64,000 nucleotides of DNA, taken from contig NZ_JAFBBP010000001.1 in the NCBI RefSeq assembly GCF_016907275.1, forward strand, positions 6,934,001 to 6,998,000, written 5' to 3'. Under the pieces are notes generated by a model that did no database searches, was not told the origin of the DNA, and saw nothing but the letters and a program-made list of their open reading frames with translations. Positions 8,713 to 17,176 of this stretch are shown in pieces (position 1 is the first letter of the stretch; each line of letters opens with the position of its first letter). The DNA is from Micromonospora luteifusca (GTDB lineage: Bacteria > Actinomycetota > Actinomycetes > Mycobacteriales > Micromonosporaceae). Position numbers and translations under genes: made by a program.

Positions 8713-9215
8713 TTCCCTTCCCTGAGCCCACGTCCCCGGCCGGCAGCCGCACCGAGGTCTTTCTGCGTTACCTGGACTACTTCCGCGAGTCCACGGTGGC
8801 CAGGGTGTCGGCGTTGGCCGAGGAGGAGCTGCGGCGCAGTCGGCTGCCGTCGGGGTGGACCCCGCTGGAGCTGCTCAAGCATCTACGCCACGTCGAGCTG
8901 CGTTGGATCGAGTGGGGTTTCCAGGGTCGGGACGTCGCCGAGCCGTGGGGCGACCGCCACGAGGACCGCTGGTACGTCGCCCCCGACGAGACCCGCGCGG
9001 ACCTGGTGGCGGCGCTGCGGGCTCAGGGCGCGCACACCACCGAGGTGGTGACGGCACACGACCTGGCGGAGATCGGCGCACCGGGCCCGCGCTGGAACGG
9101 CGCGGACCCGGCGTCGCTGGAGCGGGTGCTGTTCCACCTGGTCCAGGAGTACGCCCGCCACCTCGGCCATCTCGACGTGGTCGCCGAACTCGCCGGGGGC
9201 CCGGCCGGAGAGTGA
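8709..9215 (+). CDS. DinB/DUF664 family protein
   Basis: 168 residues forming a predicted four-helix bundle. Three histidines in the family positions (KHLRHVE near 58, and EYARHLGHLD near 146-155) are the presumed metal ligands. In actinomycetes this superfamily contains mycothiol-dependent enzymes, so a thiol-transfer or detoxification role is reasonable but unproved. GTG 8709 overlaps the reductase stop (GTGA), which implies translational coupling. Confidence 0.85.
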   Translation: MIPFPEPTSPAGSRTEVFLRYLDYFRESTVARVSALAEEELRRSRLPSGWTPLELLKHLRHVELRWIEWGFQGRDVAEPWGDRHEDRWYVAPDETRADLVAALRAQGAHTTEVVTAHDLAEIGAPGPRWNGADPASLERVLFHLVQEYARHLGHLDVVAELAGGPAGE

Positions 9216-9237
9216 GGGCCGGCGCGACAATGGACGC

Positions 9238-9882
9238 ATGCCGCTGCTCGTCGCGCCCGCCCTGCCCGCCGGGAGCCTCGGCACTCAGGAGCAACCCCAC
9301 CTCCCGGTACGCCCCGGGCTGACGCTGCGGCCGTGGCGCGACGACGACGCCTCGGCCGTCCGGGTCGCCTTCGACTGCCCGGCGATCCAACGCTGGCACG
9401 TCCGTCGCCTCGACGACGATGACGAGGCGCGGGCGTGGACGGCGCAGTGGGCGGGCCGTTGGCGCGACGAGACGGCGGCCAGTTGGGCGATCGTCGACAC
9501 CGCTGACCGACCGGTCGGTCAGGTGGGGCTGCGGGACGTGCTGCTGAGCGAGGCGTCGGCGCAGGTGTCGTACTGGCTGGTGCCCGCCGCACGCGGTCAG
9601 GGAATCGCCACCGACGCGTTGGGGGCACTGACCCGGTGGAGCTTCACCCGGGCCGGGTTGCACCGGCTGGCCCTGGAGCACTCGACCGCCAACACGGCGT
9701 CCTGCCGGGTGGCCGCGCGGGCCGGCTTCCGGGAGGAGGGCGTGGCCCGCGGGTCGGTGCGCCATGCCGACGGCTGGCACGACATGCACGTGCACGCACG
9801 GTTGGCGACGGGCAGTTTTGACCGCACCTCCATCCCGAGGTCACCTCACGAACGGCGGCTGCCGTGCTATCCCAGGCCGTAG
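9238..9882 (+). CDS. GNAT N-acetyltransferase, RimJ/RimL-like
   Basis: 214 residues with a 25-residue N-terminal extension before the GNAT fold (LTLRPWRDDDASAVRVAF). Acetyl-CoA-binding motif A is YWLVPAARGQGIATDAL (about 112-128), followed by RLALEHSTANTASCRVAARAG, in which the conserved Asn-x-x-S is seen. Members acetylate protein N-termini or small amines; the substrate is not predictable. It follows DinB by 22 bp and probably belongs to the same transcript. Its 3' end overlaps the convergent TetR gene by 16 bp. Confidence 0.85.
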   Translation: MPLLVAPALPAGSLGTQEQPHLPVRPGLTLRPWRDDDASAVRVAFDCPAIQRWHVRRLDDDDEARAWTAQWAGRWRDETAASWAIVDTADRPVGQVGLRDVLLSEASAQVSYWLVPAARGQGIATDALGALTRWSFTRAGLHRLALEHSTANTASCRVAARAGFREEGVARGSVRHADGWHDMHVHARLATGSFDRTSIPRSPHERRLPCYPRP

Positions 9883-10454
9883 GCCACAAGGGCGGCGTCG
9901 AGCATGCGTTCCTGCTGATCCGCCGGGTAGGCAGCGGGATCCCCGGCGGCGAGAGCCGCGACACCCTCGGTCATTGCGATCAGCCCCAGGGCGACCGTGC
10001 CGACCTGATCGACCGGCCAGTCCGTGGCAGCCGCGGCGACCAGCCGCTCTACGCGTTGCCGCCAGGCTCGGTTGTTGCGGCGGTGCATGCCGATCAGTTC
10101 GGCGTCCGCCACCGCCGCAGCCAGGAAGCCCAACCAGACGATGCTCCAGTTGGTCGTCTCCGGATCGGTCGCCATGCCCTGGCGGAGGACCGCGCGCAGC
10201 GCCGTCCGCGGCGAGGTGGCCGCGGCCTCGAGTGCCTCGACCCGCTGCCGGGTGGTGTCGTGCAGCAGTTGCCGGGCGTGTAGCAGCAGCGCTCGACGGT
10301 TCGGGAAGCGGTGCATAACCAGGCCCGTCGTGCAGCCGGCCGCCGCGGCGACCGCGCGCATTGTCAGCTTTTCCAGGCCCTGTTGCGCGAGCACGTCCCA
10401 GACCGCGCGCGACAGCGCCTCGCCCTGGGCCGCTCGGTCCGCGGGCAGTGACAC
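9867..10454 (-). CDS. TetR family transcriptional regulator
   Basis: 195 residues. The DNA-binding domain is at about 10-55 (QGLEKLTMRAVAAAAGCTTG then LVMHRFPNRRALL), and the remainder is an all-helical ligand domain. GTG 10454 is chosen because GAGGTGAG sits 6 bases upstream; longer readings to 10538 would run through the operator. Two tandem palindromes at 10476-10504 lie between this gene and the divergent acetyltransferase, so it probably represses both. Confidence 0.85.
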   Translation of the reverse strand: MSLPADRAAQGEALSRAVWDVLAQQGLEKLTMRAVAAAAGCTTGLVMHRFPNRRALLLHARQLLHDTTRQRVEALEAAATSPRTALRAVLRQGMATDPETTNWSIVWLGFLAAAVADAELIGMHRRNNRAWRQRVERLVAAAATDWPVDQVGTVALGLIAMTEGVAALAAGDPAAYPADQQERMLDAALVAYGLG

Positions 10455-10475
10455 GGCTCTCACCTCTTCGTGGTC

Positions 10476-10504
10476 GTAACGAATGTTACCGTAACGCTTG
10501 TTAC
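10476..10504. promoter_or_regulatory. Tandem TetR operators
   Basis: GTAACgaatGTTAC (10476-10489) and GTAACgcttGTTAC (10491-10504) are two 14-bp dyads separated by one base. The centre-to-centre distance of 15 bp fits two dimers binding cooperatively. Confidence 0.8.
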
Positions 10505-10524
10505 GAGGGTGGGTGAGGAGCGGC

Positions 10525-11058
10525 ATGACCTGGATCATCGCGCAGCGGCCGTGGACCGACCCGGTGGGCGAGGCGTTACGTGTGGCGCAGAAAGCCGAAC
10601 TCGACCTCCGCTACGGTACCGATGACCACGAGCCCGGCACGCCGCCGACGGCCGACAACATCGACCTGTTCCTGGTCGCGGTCGACGAAGCCACCGGCCA
10701 ACCGCTCGGCTGCGCCGCGCTGCGCCTCCTCGACCCGGTCACCGTCGAGGTGAAGCGGATGTACGTGGTACCGGAGAGCCGCGGCTCGGGGGTGGCGACC
10801 GACTTGCTCCGAGGGCTGGAGGAGGCCGCACGGGAGCGCGGTTGGACGACCATCCGGCTGGAGACCGGCCCGGGCCAGCCGGACGCGATGCGCTTCTATG
10901 AGCGCGAGGGCTACCGCGAGATCCCGCTGTTCGGCGCGTACGTGGGCTCCGACCACTCGGTCTGCTACGAACGCGTCCTGCCTGACGAATCACTCCGCCG
11001 CAGCCCACAGCGCGGCTCCGATCACGCGGTGGCCGCCCCCTGCGTCCACCGGCCCTGA
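10525..11058 (+). CDS. GNAT N-acetyltransferase under TetR control
   Basis: 177 residues. The motif A region KRMYVVPESRGSGVATDLL (about 73-91) binds acetyl-CoA, and RLETGPGQPDAMRFYEREGY (about 111-130) is the motif B region. About 30 C-terminal residues beyond YERVL are not part of the fold. GGTGAGGAG precedes ATG 10525. The divergent TetR and its twin operators suggest inducible expression by a small molecule, perhaps an amine that the enzyme detoxifies; this is an inference. Confidence 0.87.
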   Translation: MTWIIAQRPWTDPVGEALRVAQKAELDLRYGTDDHEPGTPPTADNIDLFLVAVDEATGQPLGCAALRLLDPVTVEVKRMYVVPESRGSGVATDLLRGLEEAARERGWTTIRLETGPGQPDAMRFYEREGYREIPLFGAYVGSDHSVCYERVLPDESLRRSPQRGSDHAVAAPCVHRP

Positions 11059-11092
11059 CCTGGATCCCAAACGGCGGTGAAAGCGAGAACCC

Positions 11093-11956
11093 GTGTCAGC
11101 GTCCAACCCACTGTCGCCGGTGATCACGCATTTCGCGGCCCGCGCCGGCGACCACAACGACCGGGCCATGCAGGCGTCGGGAATGGTCGCAGCGGAACTC
11201 GCCGCTCGGCTGGGTTCAGCACCGGTTGTCATCGGGTCTCCCGAACCCGCGCTGTGCACCAACTGGGACGAAGAGTTGGCTGCGGCTCGGCCGGCACTGC
11301 GCGCCATGGCAGAGCATTTCGACGAGTTGTTGCGCGACGGCGCCTTTCCGGTCACAGCGCTGAGCCGCTGCGCGGTCGCTCTGGCAACGCTTCCGGTCGT
11401 CGCCAGGTATCGCCCAGACGCGGTGGTCGTCTGGTTCGACGCGCACGCAGATCTCAACACCCCCCAGAACAGCACCACCGGCTACCTCGGAGGCCTCGCC
11501 TTCAGCGGCCCGCTCGGTATGTGGGACTCCGGTCTGGGACAGGGGCTGAAGCCGGAGAACGCGATCCTTTGCGGGGCACGTGACATCGACCCGGTCGAGC
11601 AGTCCCTGATCGATGATGGCGTGATCACGCTGGTCGGGCCAGGACCGAACCTGGCGAAAAGGTTGCGGGCCGCGATCGCCGGCCGTCCGGTCTATGTGCA
11701 CATCGACTGTGACGTCCTTGAACCCGGCATCGTGCCCACCGACTACCTCGTTCCCGGCGGCCTCACACTCAGCGAACTCAGATCCGCTGTGCTCGCCATG
11801 GGCGAGTCCGACCTCGTCGGCTTGGAGATCGGCGAGTTCGAGGCCGGGGAAGACGCCAATGGCCTCCCAATCCACCCCGGTCCGCTCCTGGACGCCCTTC
11901 AGCCGCTACTCCACACGGCGGTGGGCCTCGACACTCTCGATCATGATGTTCCGTAA
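11093..11956 (+). CDS. Arginase/agmatinase-fold protein with degraded first metal motif
   Basis: 287 residues of the ureohydrolase fold. The second metal motif WFDAHADLNTP (about 109-119) and third motif HIDCDVLEPG (about 203-212) are intact. The usual first motif, GGDHS or GNCHS, is replaced around residue 86 by LSRCAVALATLP, so the first His ligand is missing or replaced. Arginase-like enzymes hydrolyse guanidino compounds with a di-manganese centre; loss of a ligand suggests altered metal use or a different substrate. GTG start with a GGTGAAAG-type SD. It follows the acetyltransferase after 34 bp. Confidence 0.82.
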   Translation: MSASNPLSPVITHFAARAGDHNDRAMQASGMVAAELAARLGSAPVVIGSPEPALCTNWDEELAAARPALRAMAEHFDELLRDGAFPVTALSRCAVALATLPVVARYRPDAVVVWFDAHADLNTPQNSTTGYLGGLAFSGPLGMWDSGLGQGLKPENAILCGARDIDPVEQSLIDDGVITLVGPGPNLAKRLRAAIAGRPVYVHIDCDVLEPGIVPTDYLVPGGLTLSELRSAVLAMGESDLVGLEIGEFEAGEDANGLPIHPGPLLDALQPLLHTAVGLDTLDHDVP

Positions 11957-12104
11957 GGGGTTTCGTCCATCGGAACACCGCCGGCGACGACGTCGGCCAA
12001 GGTCACGGCTGTTCCGGAAGAGCGTTCCGCGATGCCCGGGTCAGCCATATCCGTTGATTTTCCGCCAGGACTACGGGAACCCCTCGTCGATCGACATAGA
12101 TCAC

Positions 12105-12350
12105 CTAGCGGGCTTCAGCCCAGCCGACGAAACGCGGGGTGAGATCGGGAAGCGTAACGCCCGGGTTGAGCTTGGTGAGATCGGCTGCGGCCACCTCCTG
12201 AACCTCCGCCAGGTGGATCAACAGGCCCGGCCGATCCCCGCGGTACTCACCAAGGAGGCGCAGCTTCGCGGCCGAGCACGGCCACAGGATGCCGCAGGCC
12301 GGGCAGCGCCACGACGGCCGCAATGGGGAGTGCTTTGGACGCTCGGGCAT
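12105..12350 (-). CDS. Small Cys-rich protein linked to the XRE/DUF397 pair
   Basis: 81 residues. The N-terminal WRCPACGILWPCSAAK looks like a half zinc knuckle; a helical segment and TPRFVGWAEAR follow. Similar small proteins next to XRE/DUF397 pairs in Micromonospora are, as I recall, often labelled flavin reductase, which this sequence does not support. The start is ATG 12350, with an in-frame GTG immediately before it. It diverges from the XRE gene across 277 bp. The longer open frame upstream to 12629 is arginine-rich noise. Confidence 0.65.
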   Translation of the reverse strand: MPERPKHSPLRPSWRCPACGILWPCSAAKLRLLGEYRGDRPGLLIHLAEVQEVAAADLTKLNPGVTLPDLTPRFVGWAEAR

Positions 12351-12449
12351 CACCGGACCCCCACGGTGTCGAGCCGCCGGATCGGTGTGGATTTCCTTCG
12401 CTTCTCTTCCTTGCCTGGCACAGTTTTCCCCTTGTTGTGGTCTGCGGAA

Positions 12450-12490
12450 GGGGCCGCTCCCGTGAGTGCTCGCCCGCCGGGAGCGGCCCC
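12450..12490. promoter_or_regulatory. 12-bp inverted repeat between divergent genes
   Basis: GGGGCCGCTCCC (12450-12461) pairs perfectly with GGGAGCGGCCCC (12479-12490) across a 17-base loop. It lies upstream of the XRE regulator and the divergent small gene and could be an operator or a transcriptional hairpin. Confidence 0.45.
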
Positions 12491-12627
12491 GCTGCGAACG
12501 CGTCCGCCGGGTTCGTTCCCCTGCCGGCCGCGCCGTCAATACCGCACTTTGCCCGGGGTCGCTGGACAAACACACAGCGTTATCTAATCTCTTCAGGGCA
12601 GCTGGTTTGTTCCTGGAGAGGGACGGC

Positions 12628-13395
12628 ATGAATCACGCCTTTGTCGCAGCACTCGCCGCAGCGGGTCACACCGCCGAGAGCCTCGCCGGTCGGATCGGCG
12701 TGCACCCGAAGACCGTCGCCCGGTGGGCGAACCCGGGGCACATTCCACAGAGCCGCCACCGGTCGACCGTCGCAGAACTGCTGGCGAAGGACGCCGACGC
12801 GCTCTGGCCGGACGTCGTGCGTCGCCGCGAACCCGTGTGGTTCCGGCCCTGGGTCGACCTCGAACGCGAGGCGGTGACGCTGCGGTCGTTCGAGCTGACG
12901 TGGGTACCCGGGCTGCTGCAAACGGAGGCGTACGCGCGGGCGACCCTGGCCGGCGGGGTGCTGACCCCGGAGGCGGTCGTCGAGTTCGCCGAGGCGCGGA
13001 TCAATCGGCAGGCGATTCTCGGCCGTGGAGGCGGACCGCTGCTGATCGCCGTGCTCGACGAGGGGGTGTTGAGGCGGCGCGTCGGCGACGACCGCGCGTT
13101 GATGGCGGTGCAACTCGCGCGCCTGGTGGAGTACGCCGAACTGGGCAGCGTTCAGCTCCACATCGTTCCGGCCGATGCGCCCAGCTATCCCGGGCTCGAC
13201 GGACCGTTCACCATCGCCGACATGCCGGACGGGTCGCGCGTCGCGCACGTCGACAGCCCGGCACAGGCGCAGATCCTCGATCAACCGTCGGATCTTGTTA
13301 GCCTGGAACGACGGTGGGAGCGTATTCGCGGAGAGGCCCTGCCCCGAGGGCGTTCCTTGGCACTTCTCAGAGAAGCGGCAGCATCATGGACATGA
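12628..13395 (+). CDS. XRE-type regulator with DUF5753 (WhiJ/Scr1-like)
   Basis: 255 residues. An N-terminal helix-turn-helix (TAESLAGRIGVHPKTVARW, about 15-33) precedes the DUF5753 domain from about 70 (FELTWVPGLLQTEAYARATL) to the C-terminus (DLVSLERRWERIRGEAL...SLALLREAA). In Streptomyces such proteins (WhiJ, SCO4441/Scr1) pair with a DUF397 protein and act in development or as antitoxin-like repressors. ATG 12628 has GGAGAGGGA upstream. The 3' end overlaps the DUF397 gene by 10 bp. The HTH starts unusually close to the N-terminus, but the fold appears complete. Confidence 0.88.
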   Translation: MNHAFVAALAAAGHTAESLAGRIGVHPKTVARWANPGHIPQSRHRSTVAELLAKDADALWPDVVRRREPVWFRPWVDLEREAVTLRSFELTWVPGLLQTEAYARATLAGGVLTPEAVVEFAEARINRQAILGRGGGPLLIAVLDEGVLRRRVGDDRALMAVQLARLVEYAELGSVQLHIVPADAPSYPGLDGPFTIADMPDGSRVAHVDSPAQAQILDQPSDLVSLERRWERIRGEALPRGRSLALLREAAASWT

Positions 13396-13577
13396 CCGGT
13401 GCGCGGTGGCGGAAGAGCACGAAGAGCGGCGGCAACGGTGGCAACTGTGTCGAGGTTGCCGACAATTTCCCCGGCGTGGTCCTCGTCCGCGACACGAAGG
13501 ACCGCGACGGCGGCACGCTCACCTTCAGCCGGGAGTCGTGGCGTGGCTTCGTCGCGATGGCACGAAACGCCGACTGA
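13386..13577 (+). CDS. DUF397 domain protein, partner of the XRE regulator
   Basis: 63 residues. It has the DUF397 pattern WRKSTKSGGNGGNCVEVA near the N-terminus, then VLVRDTKDRDGGTLTFSRESW and a C-terminal helix. It overlaps the upstream gene, so it is co-translated. DUF397 proteins bind DUF5753 regulators and relieve repression in Streptomyces; the same role is inferred. A strong terminator follows. Confidence 0.9.
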   Translation: MDMTGARWRKSTKSGGNGGNCVEVADNFPGVVLVRDTKDRDGGTLTFSRESWRGFVAMARNAD

Positions 13578-13593
13578 CCGACCACGTCCCAGC

Positions 13594-13621
13594 AAGGCCC
13601 CCGGCGCTGGCCGGGGGCCTT
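13594..13621. terminator. Bidirectional terminator
   Basis: AAGGCCCCCGGC (13594-13605) pairs perfectly with GCCGGGGGCCTT (13610-13621), with a 4-base loop and T residues on both sides. It separates the convergent DUF397 and serine hydrolase genes. Confidence 0.85.
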
Positions 13622-13638
13622 TCACGTGGACCGGGCAG

Positions 13639-15153
13639 CTATCCGGCGACGAGCTGGGTTGACGCCTCGGGCACCGGGGTCGTGCCGGTCGGCCGGCGCA
13701 GTCGTAGCAGGGCGACGGTGCGGGCACCGAGCACGCCGAGGTTCATCGCCGCCGCGACCACTGTCCAGGTCACCAACGCCACCGAGTAGTAGCCGAGTTG
13801 GACATAGCTGACGTCCCGCCCACCTGCGTAGAGGAGGCCGAGCAGATTGGGCAGCGTCACCAACAGGGCGAGAGGAACAAGCCGCGGCAGCAACCGCAGT
13901 GCCAGCCGCCATGCGGGCCGGGTGGCCAGTCGCGTCGCCCACGTCTGCGTACGCCGCAGGTTGCGGACGCCGAGGAACAGGCTCAGCAGGGTCAACCCGG
14001 CCAGGGTCAGGTCGATGACCAGTCGTATCGGGGCGCCACTCGACGGTTTGTCGCCCTCCACGAGGCTGGCCAGCCCGTCGGCCAGTTGATCGGTTCCCTC
14101 GTTGCCCAGGCCGATGCCGCTGTTGCCGATGACCGCGATGCCGTAGCCGGAGGAAAGCAGGAGTTGGCTGGCGGTGTAGGTGAACCACACCCCGTTGTGG
14201 CGGACCCGACCCTCCTGGTCGGTGTCCCAGCCCATCCCGTAGGTCCAGCGTGGGTCCGACGAGGTGTGCATGGCCGCGATGCTCGCGGCCGAGACCAGGC
14301 GCGTGCCGTTGGCGGCCTTGCCCGCGTTGTTCTGCACGATCAGCCACTGCGCCAGGTCCTGGGCCGTGGTGATGATGCCGTCGGAGCCGTTGACGAACCG
14401 CTTCGGCTCGCTGACGGAAATCGCCGCGCCGTACGCGTAGATGTGCCCTGCACGCACGTTCTCGGGCAGGTCACGAGGGGTCAGGTCGATCGTGGTGCTC
14501 GCCCGCATACCGAGCGGCTCCAACACCTGACGCCGCAGGTACTGCGCGAACGGCTCGCCCGCGACGACCTCGACCAGCCGCGCGGCGAGGTGATAGTTCG
14601 TGTTCGTGTAGACGTGCTTCGTGCCGGGTTCGACGGCGAGCGTCGCGTCACGTGCCCGCACGACAGCACCCGCCAGCGAGTCCGGCTGCGGCAGGCTCTT
14701 CTCGGGAAGCGTCCGGTCGGTGATCCCGGAGGTCTGGTTCAACAACTGTCGGACGGTGATGCGCGCCCCCTGTGGGGTGGCGATCCGAAAGTCGGGGAGG
14801 TAGTCGCGCACCGGCGCGTCCAACGTCACCTTCCCCGCCTCCACCAACTGCATCACGGCCAGCGCGGTGAACGATTTGCTGAGCGACGCCGCCGGCATCG
14901 GTGTCGTCGCGGTCACCGCCGCACCGGACGAATCGCGGCCGTAGCCGCCGACGTGAACCACCTGATCGCCCTTGATGATCGCGACCGCGATTCCTGGATA
15001 ACCGCCCTGGTCGGCGAAGTCCGTCACCAACCGCTCGACCGCCGTCAGATCCAGCCCGTCCTTCGCGAACGCCGGGCCCGGCGCGACGAGGGCGACCAGC
15101 CCCACCGTCGCCGCAACCACCACACCGCGCCACCACACCCTGACCTGCCGCAC
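13639..15153 (-). CDS. Secreted/membrane serine hydrolase, class C beta-lactamase fold
   Basis: 504 residues. A signal peptide (about 1-30, ending APGPAFA) precedes the penicillin-binding fold. The nucleophile motif SLSK is near 92-95, the YTN (Y-x-N) motif near 181-183, and HNG (the KTG equivalent) near 318. Three or four TM helices occupy about 375-490, so the enzyme is anchored with its catalytic domain outside. Such proteins are peptidases or esterases more often than true beta-lactamases. It is convergent with the DUF397 gene. Confidence 0.9.
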   Translation of the reverse strand: MRQVRVWWRGVVVAATVGLVALVAPGPAFAKDGLDLTAVERLVTDFADQGGYPGIAVAIIKGDQVVHVGGYGRDSSGAAVTATTPMPAASLSKSFTALAVMQLVEAGKVTLDAPVRDYLPDFRIATPQGARITVRQLLNQTSGITDRTLPEKSLPQPDSLAGAVVRARDATLAVEPGTKHVYTNTNYHLAARLVEVVAGEPFAQYLRRQVLEPLGMRASTTIDLTPRDLPENVRAGHIYAYGAAISVSEPKRFVNGSDGIITTAQDLAQWLIVQNNAGKAANGTRLVSAASIAAMHTSSDPRWTYGMGWDTDQEGRVRHNGVWFTYTASQLLLSSGYGIAVIGNSGIGLGNEGTDQLADGLASLVEGDKPSSGAPIRLVIDLTLAGLTLLSLFLGVRNLRRTQTWATRLATRPAWRLALRLLPRLVPLALLVTLPNLLGLLYAGGRDVSYVQLGYYSVALVTWTVVAAAMNLGVLGARTVALLRLRRPTGTTPVPEASTQLVAG

Positions 15154-15300
15154 CCCACACCCCGATCATCTGGTTGACGCCCGCCAGGCTAGGAGTCCCG
15201 CGACCTCACACACAGGACCCGAACGGCAGGCACCACCCCTGACCTTCGTCAGGTCCCACCGGACGCGCGGTGGCCTCCAGCACCGGCGTGCGCGTGAGGA

Positions 15301-16533
15301 TCAATGGACGGCGACGGGCTCGGCCGGTTGCGGTTGCGGGGTCGCCGGCCAGGTGAGGCGGCGTACGCCGGGCACGAGCGCGGTGCCCGCGCAGGAGGCG
15401 AGGACCAGCAGGCCGGCGACGGCCAGCGGAACGGGCGCGCCGAACGCGTCGGCGGCCAGCGGTGCCAGCGCGTACCCCAACGGCACGGCGCCCAGCGACA
15501 CCAGCCAGTCGTAGGAGGTGACGCGGGCCAGAACCTCCGGCGGGAAGTGGTGCTGCACGACGGTCTCCCAGACCGGGTTGAGGTAACCGAGGGCGGTCAG
15601 CGCCACGGCGTAGGCGGCGATCACCGCCGGGGCGGGCGCGGCGACGGCGAGCAGGACCAGCGGCGCGGCGTAGCTGGCCAGCCCGAGGTTGGCCAGCAGC
15701 ACCGGCCGGTGTAGCCGGACCCGCCCGGCCAGCAGCGAACCGGCGAGCATCCCGATCGCGCCGGCCTGCAACAACAGCACCCAGGTCGCCTCGCCGCCGA
15801 GACGGTCGATGGCGATGGCTGGCCCCAGGGTCATCAGCACGGCGGCGGCGCCGTTCCAGACGCCGTGCCCGAGCAGGCTGGTCCAGAACCAGTCGCGGGT
15901 GCGTACCTCGCCGAAGCCGTGCCGCAGGTCGGCAAGGACGGAACGGCGGGGGACCGGCACGTGGCGGACTCGCACCAGCGCCAGCAGGGTGGCGCTGAGC
16001 GCGAACGACGCGCTGTCGAGAATGAACGCCCAGCCGGGCCCCGCGGCCCAGATCAGCGCGCCGGCCAGCGCCGGGCCGGCGAGCCGGCTGGTGTTGGCGG
16101 TGATCCCCATCAGGGCGTTGGCCCGCTGCCGGCCGGCCGGTTCGACGGTGCCGGCGACCAGCGGAGACGCGGTCGGCATGGCGAATGCCGACGCGGTGCC
16201 ACCGAGCGCGGACGCCACGGCGACGGTGGTCAGTGACGGCGCGTCGCCGAGCAACTGGATGCCGACCGCGAGCTGGGTGGCGCAGCGGACCAGGTCGGCC
16301 ACCAGGGCGACCCGCCGGGCGTCGAACCGGTCGGCGACGACACCACCGAGTGGCAGCAGCAGCAACCGGGGGACCATCGCCGCGGCGAGCACGACGGCCA
16401 GCGCGCCGGTGGAGCCGGTGGCTCGCAGAACGGCCAGGGCCAGCGCGGCGGGCACCACCGCGTCGCCGAGAGCGGAGACGGTACGGCCCAGGAACAGCAG
16501 CCGGAAGGAGCGGGTGTGCAGTGGGTGAGGCAT
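15301..16533 (-). CDS. MFS transporter
   Basis: About 410 residues and 10-12 TM helices with the drug-exporter layout: LFLGRTVSALGDAVVPAALALA in TM1 and the loop VADRFDARRVALVAD (motif A type) near 66-80. ATG 16533 is preferred, with ATG 16545 in frame upstream. It diverges from a MarR regulator, and repeats at 16556-16581 probably serve as the operator, the usual arrangement for efflux of a toxic aromatic or antibiotic ligand. The substrate is unknown. Confidence 0.88.
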   Translation of the reverse strand: MPHPLHTRSFRLLFLGRTVSALGDAVVPAALALAVLRATGSTGALAVVLAAAMVPRLLLLPLGGVVADRFDARRVALVADLVRCATQLAVGIQLLGDAPSLTTVAVASALGGTASAFAMPTASPLVAGTVEPAGRQRANALMGITANTSRLAGPALAGALIWAAGPGWAFILDSASFALSATLLALVRVRHVPVPRRSVLADLRHGFGEVRTRDWFWTSLLGHGVWNGAAAVLMTLGPAIAIDRLGGEATWVLLLQAGAIGMLAGSLLAGRVRLHRPVLLANLGLASYAAPLVLLAVAAPAPAVIAAYAVALTALGYLNPVWETVVQHHFPPEVLARVTSYDWLVSLGAVPLGYALAPLAADAFGAPVPLAVAGLLVLASCAGTALVPGVRRLTWPATPQPQPAEPVAVH

Positions 16534-16555
16534 ACGCCGCAACATACTTCGGCAT

Positions 16556-16581
16556 CGAACTTTTCGTCAACGAATATTTCG
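16556..16581. promoter_or_regulatory. MarR operator, two CGAA-N3-TTCG dyads
   Basis: CGAActtTTCG (16556-16566) and CGAAtatTTCG (16571-16581) are spaced 15 bp apart; the inner arms also form TTCGTcaACGAA (16563-16574). It lies between the divergent MFS and MarR starts. Confidence 0.65.
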
Positions 16582-16602
16582 GCGCTGAGATAAGCTGGGG
16601 CC

Positions 16603-17118
16603 ATGACCGCCACTCAAGATGCCGTTGACCGACACATCGAGCGCTGGCTGCCTGTGGTGCCCGCTCTCGACGCGGACGTCGAGGGCGCGGTGACCAGGAT
16701 GATCAAGCTGACCCGGCACCTGCGGGCGGTCAAGGAACGGGTCCTGGTCGATCTCGACCTGCCGGCCCATGAGTACGACACCCTGCACGCCCTGGCCGGC
16801 CGCCGCGGACGGGCGGCCCCCTCGGACCTCGCCGCGGATCTCGCGATGGCCCCCGCCTCGATCACGGCGCGCGTGGACGCCCTGCTACGGCGAGGTTTCG
16901 TGCGGCGGATTCCGTCGACAGTCGACCGTCGTCGGGTGGACATCGAGCTGACCGACGCGGGTCAGGCCGCATGGCACGGGGCGATGGAAATCCAGGGCGC
17001 CGAGGAGCACCGGCTGCTCGGCGCGCTCACCCCGACCGAGCGGCGACAGCTGTCCGACCTGCTGCGCCGGGTGCTGCTCGTCGCCGAAGAGCCGACGGAC
17101 GCACCGGAATCGGCGTGA
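16603..17118 (+). CDS. MarR family transcriptional regulator
   Basis: 171 residues. The winged helix spans about 55-115: SDLAADLAMAPASITARVDALLRRGFVRR is the recognition helix region, and the wing STVDRRRVDIELTDAG carries the conserved DxR. It is divergent from the MFS transporter that it probably represses. The N-terminal 25 residues are an extra dimerisation arm. Confidence 0.92.
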   Translation: MTATQDAVDRHIERWLPVVPALDADVEGAVTRMIKLTRHLRAVKERVLVDLDLPAHEYDTLHALAGRRGRAAPSDLAADLAMAPASITARVDALLRRGFVRRIPSTVDRRRVDIELTDAGQAAWHGAMEIQGAEEHRLLGALTPTERRQLSDLLRRVLLVAEEPTDAPESA

Positions 17119-17176
17119 GCGCAGGCCCCGGAAATCGCCTGGCGCCTCGCGTACGGCTGATGGGAGGGTGACCGGC

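Noticed and set aside
13798..15177. 459-codon plus-strand open frame
   Set aside because: Antisense to the serine hydrolase with SxxK, YxN and HNG; composition is Arg/Gln-rich with no domain.
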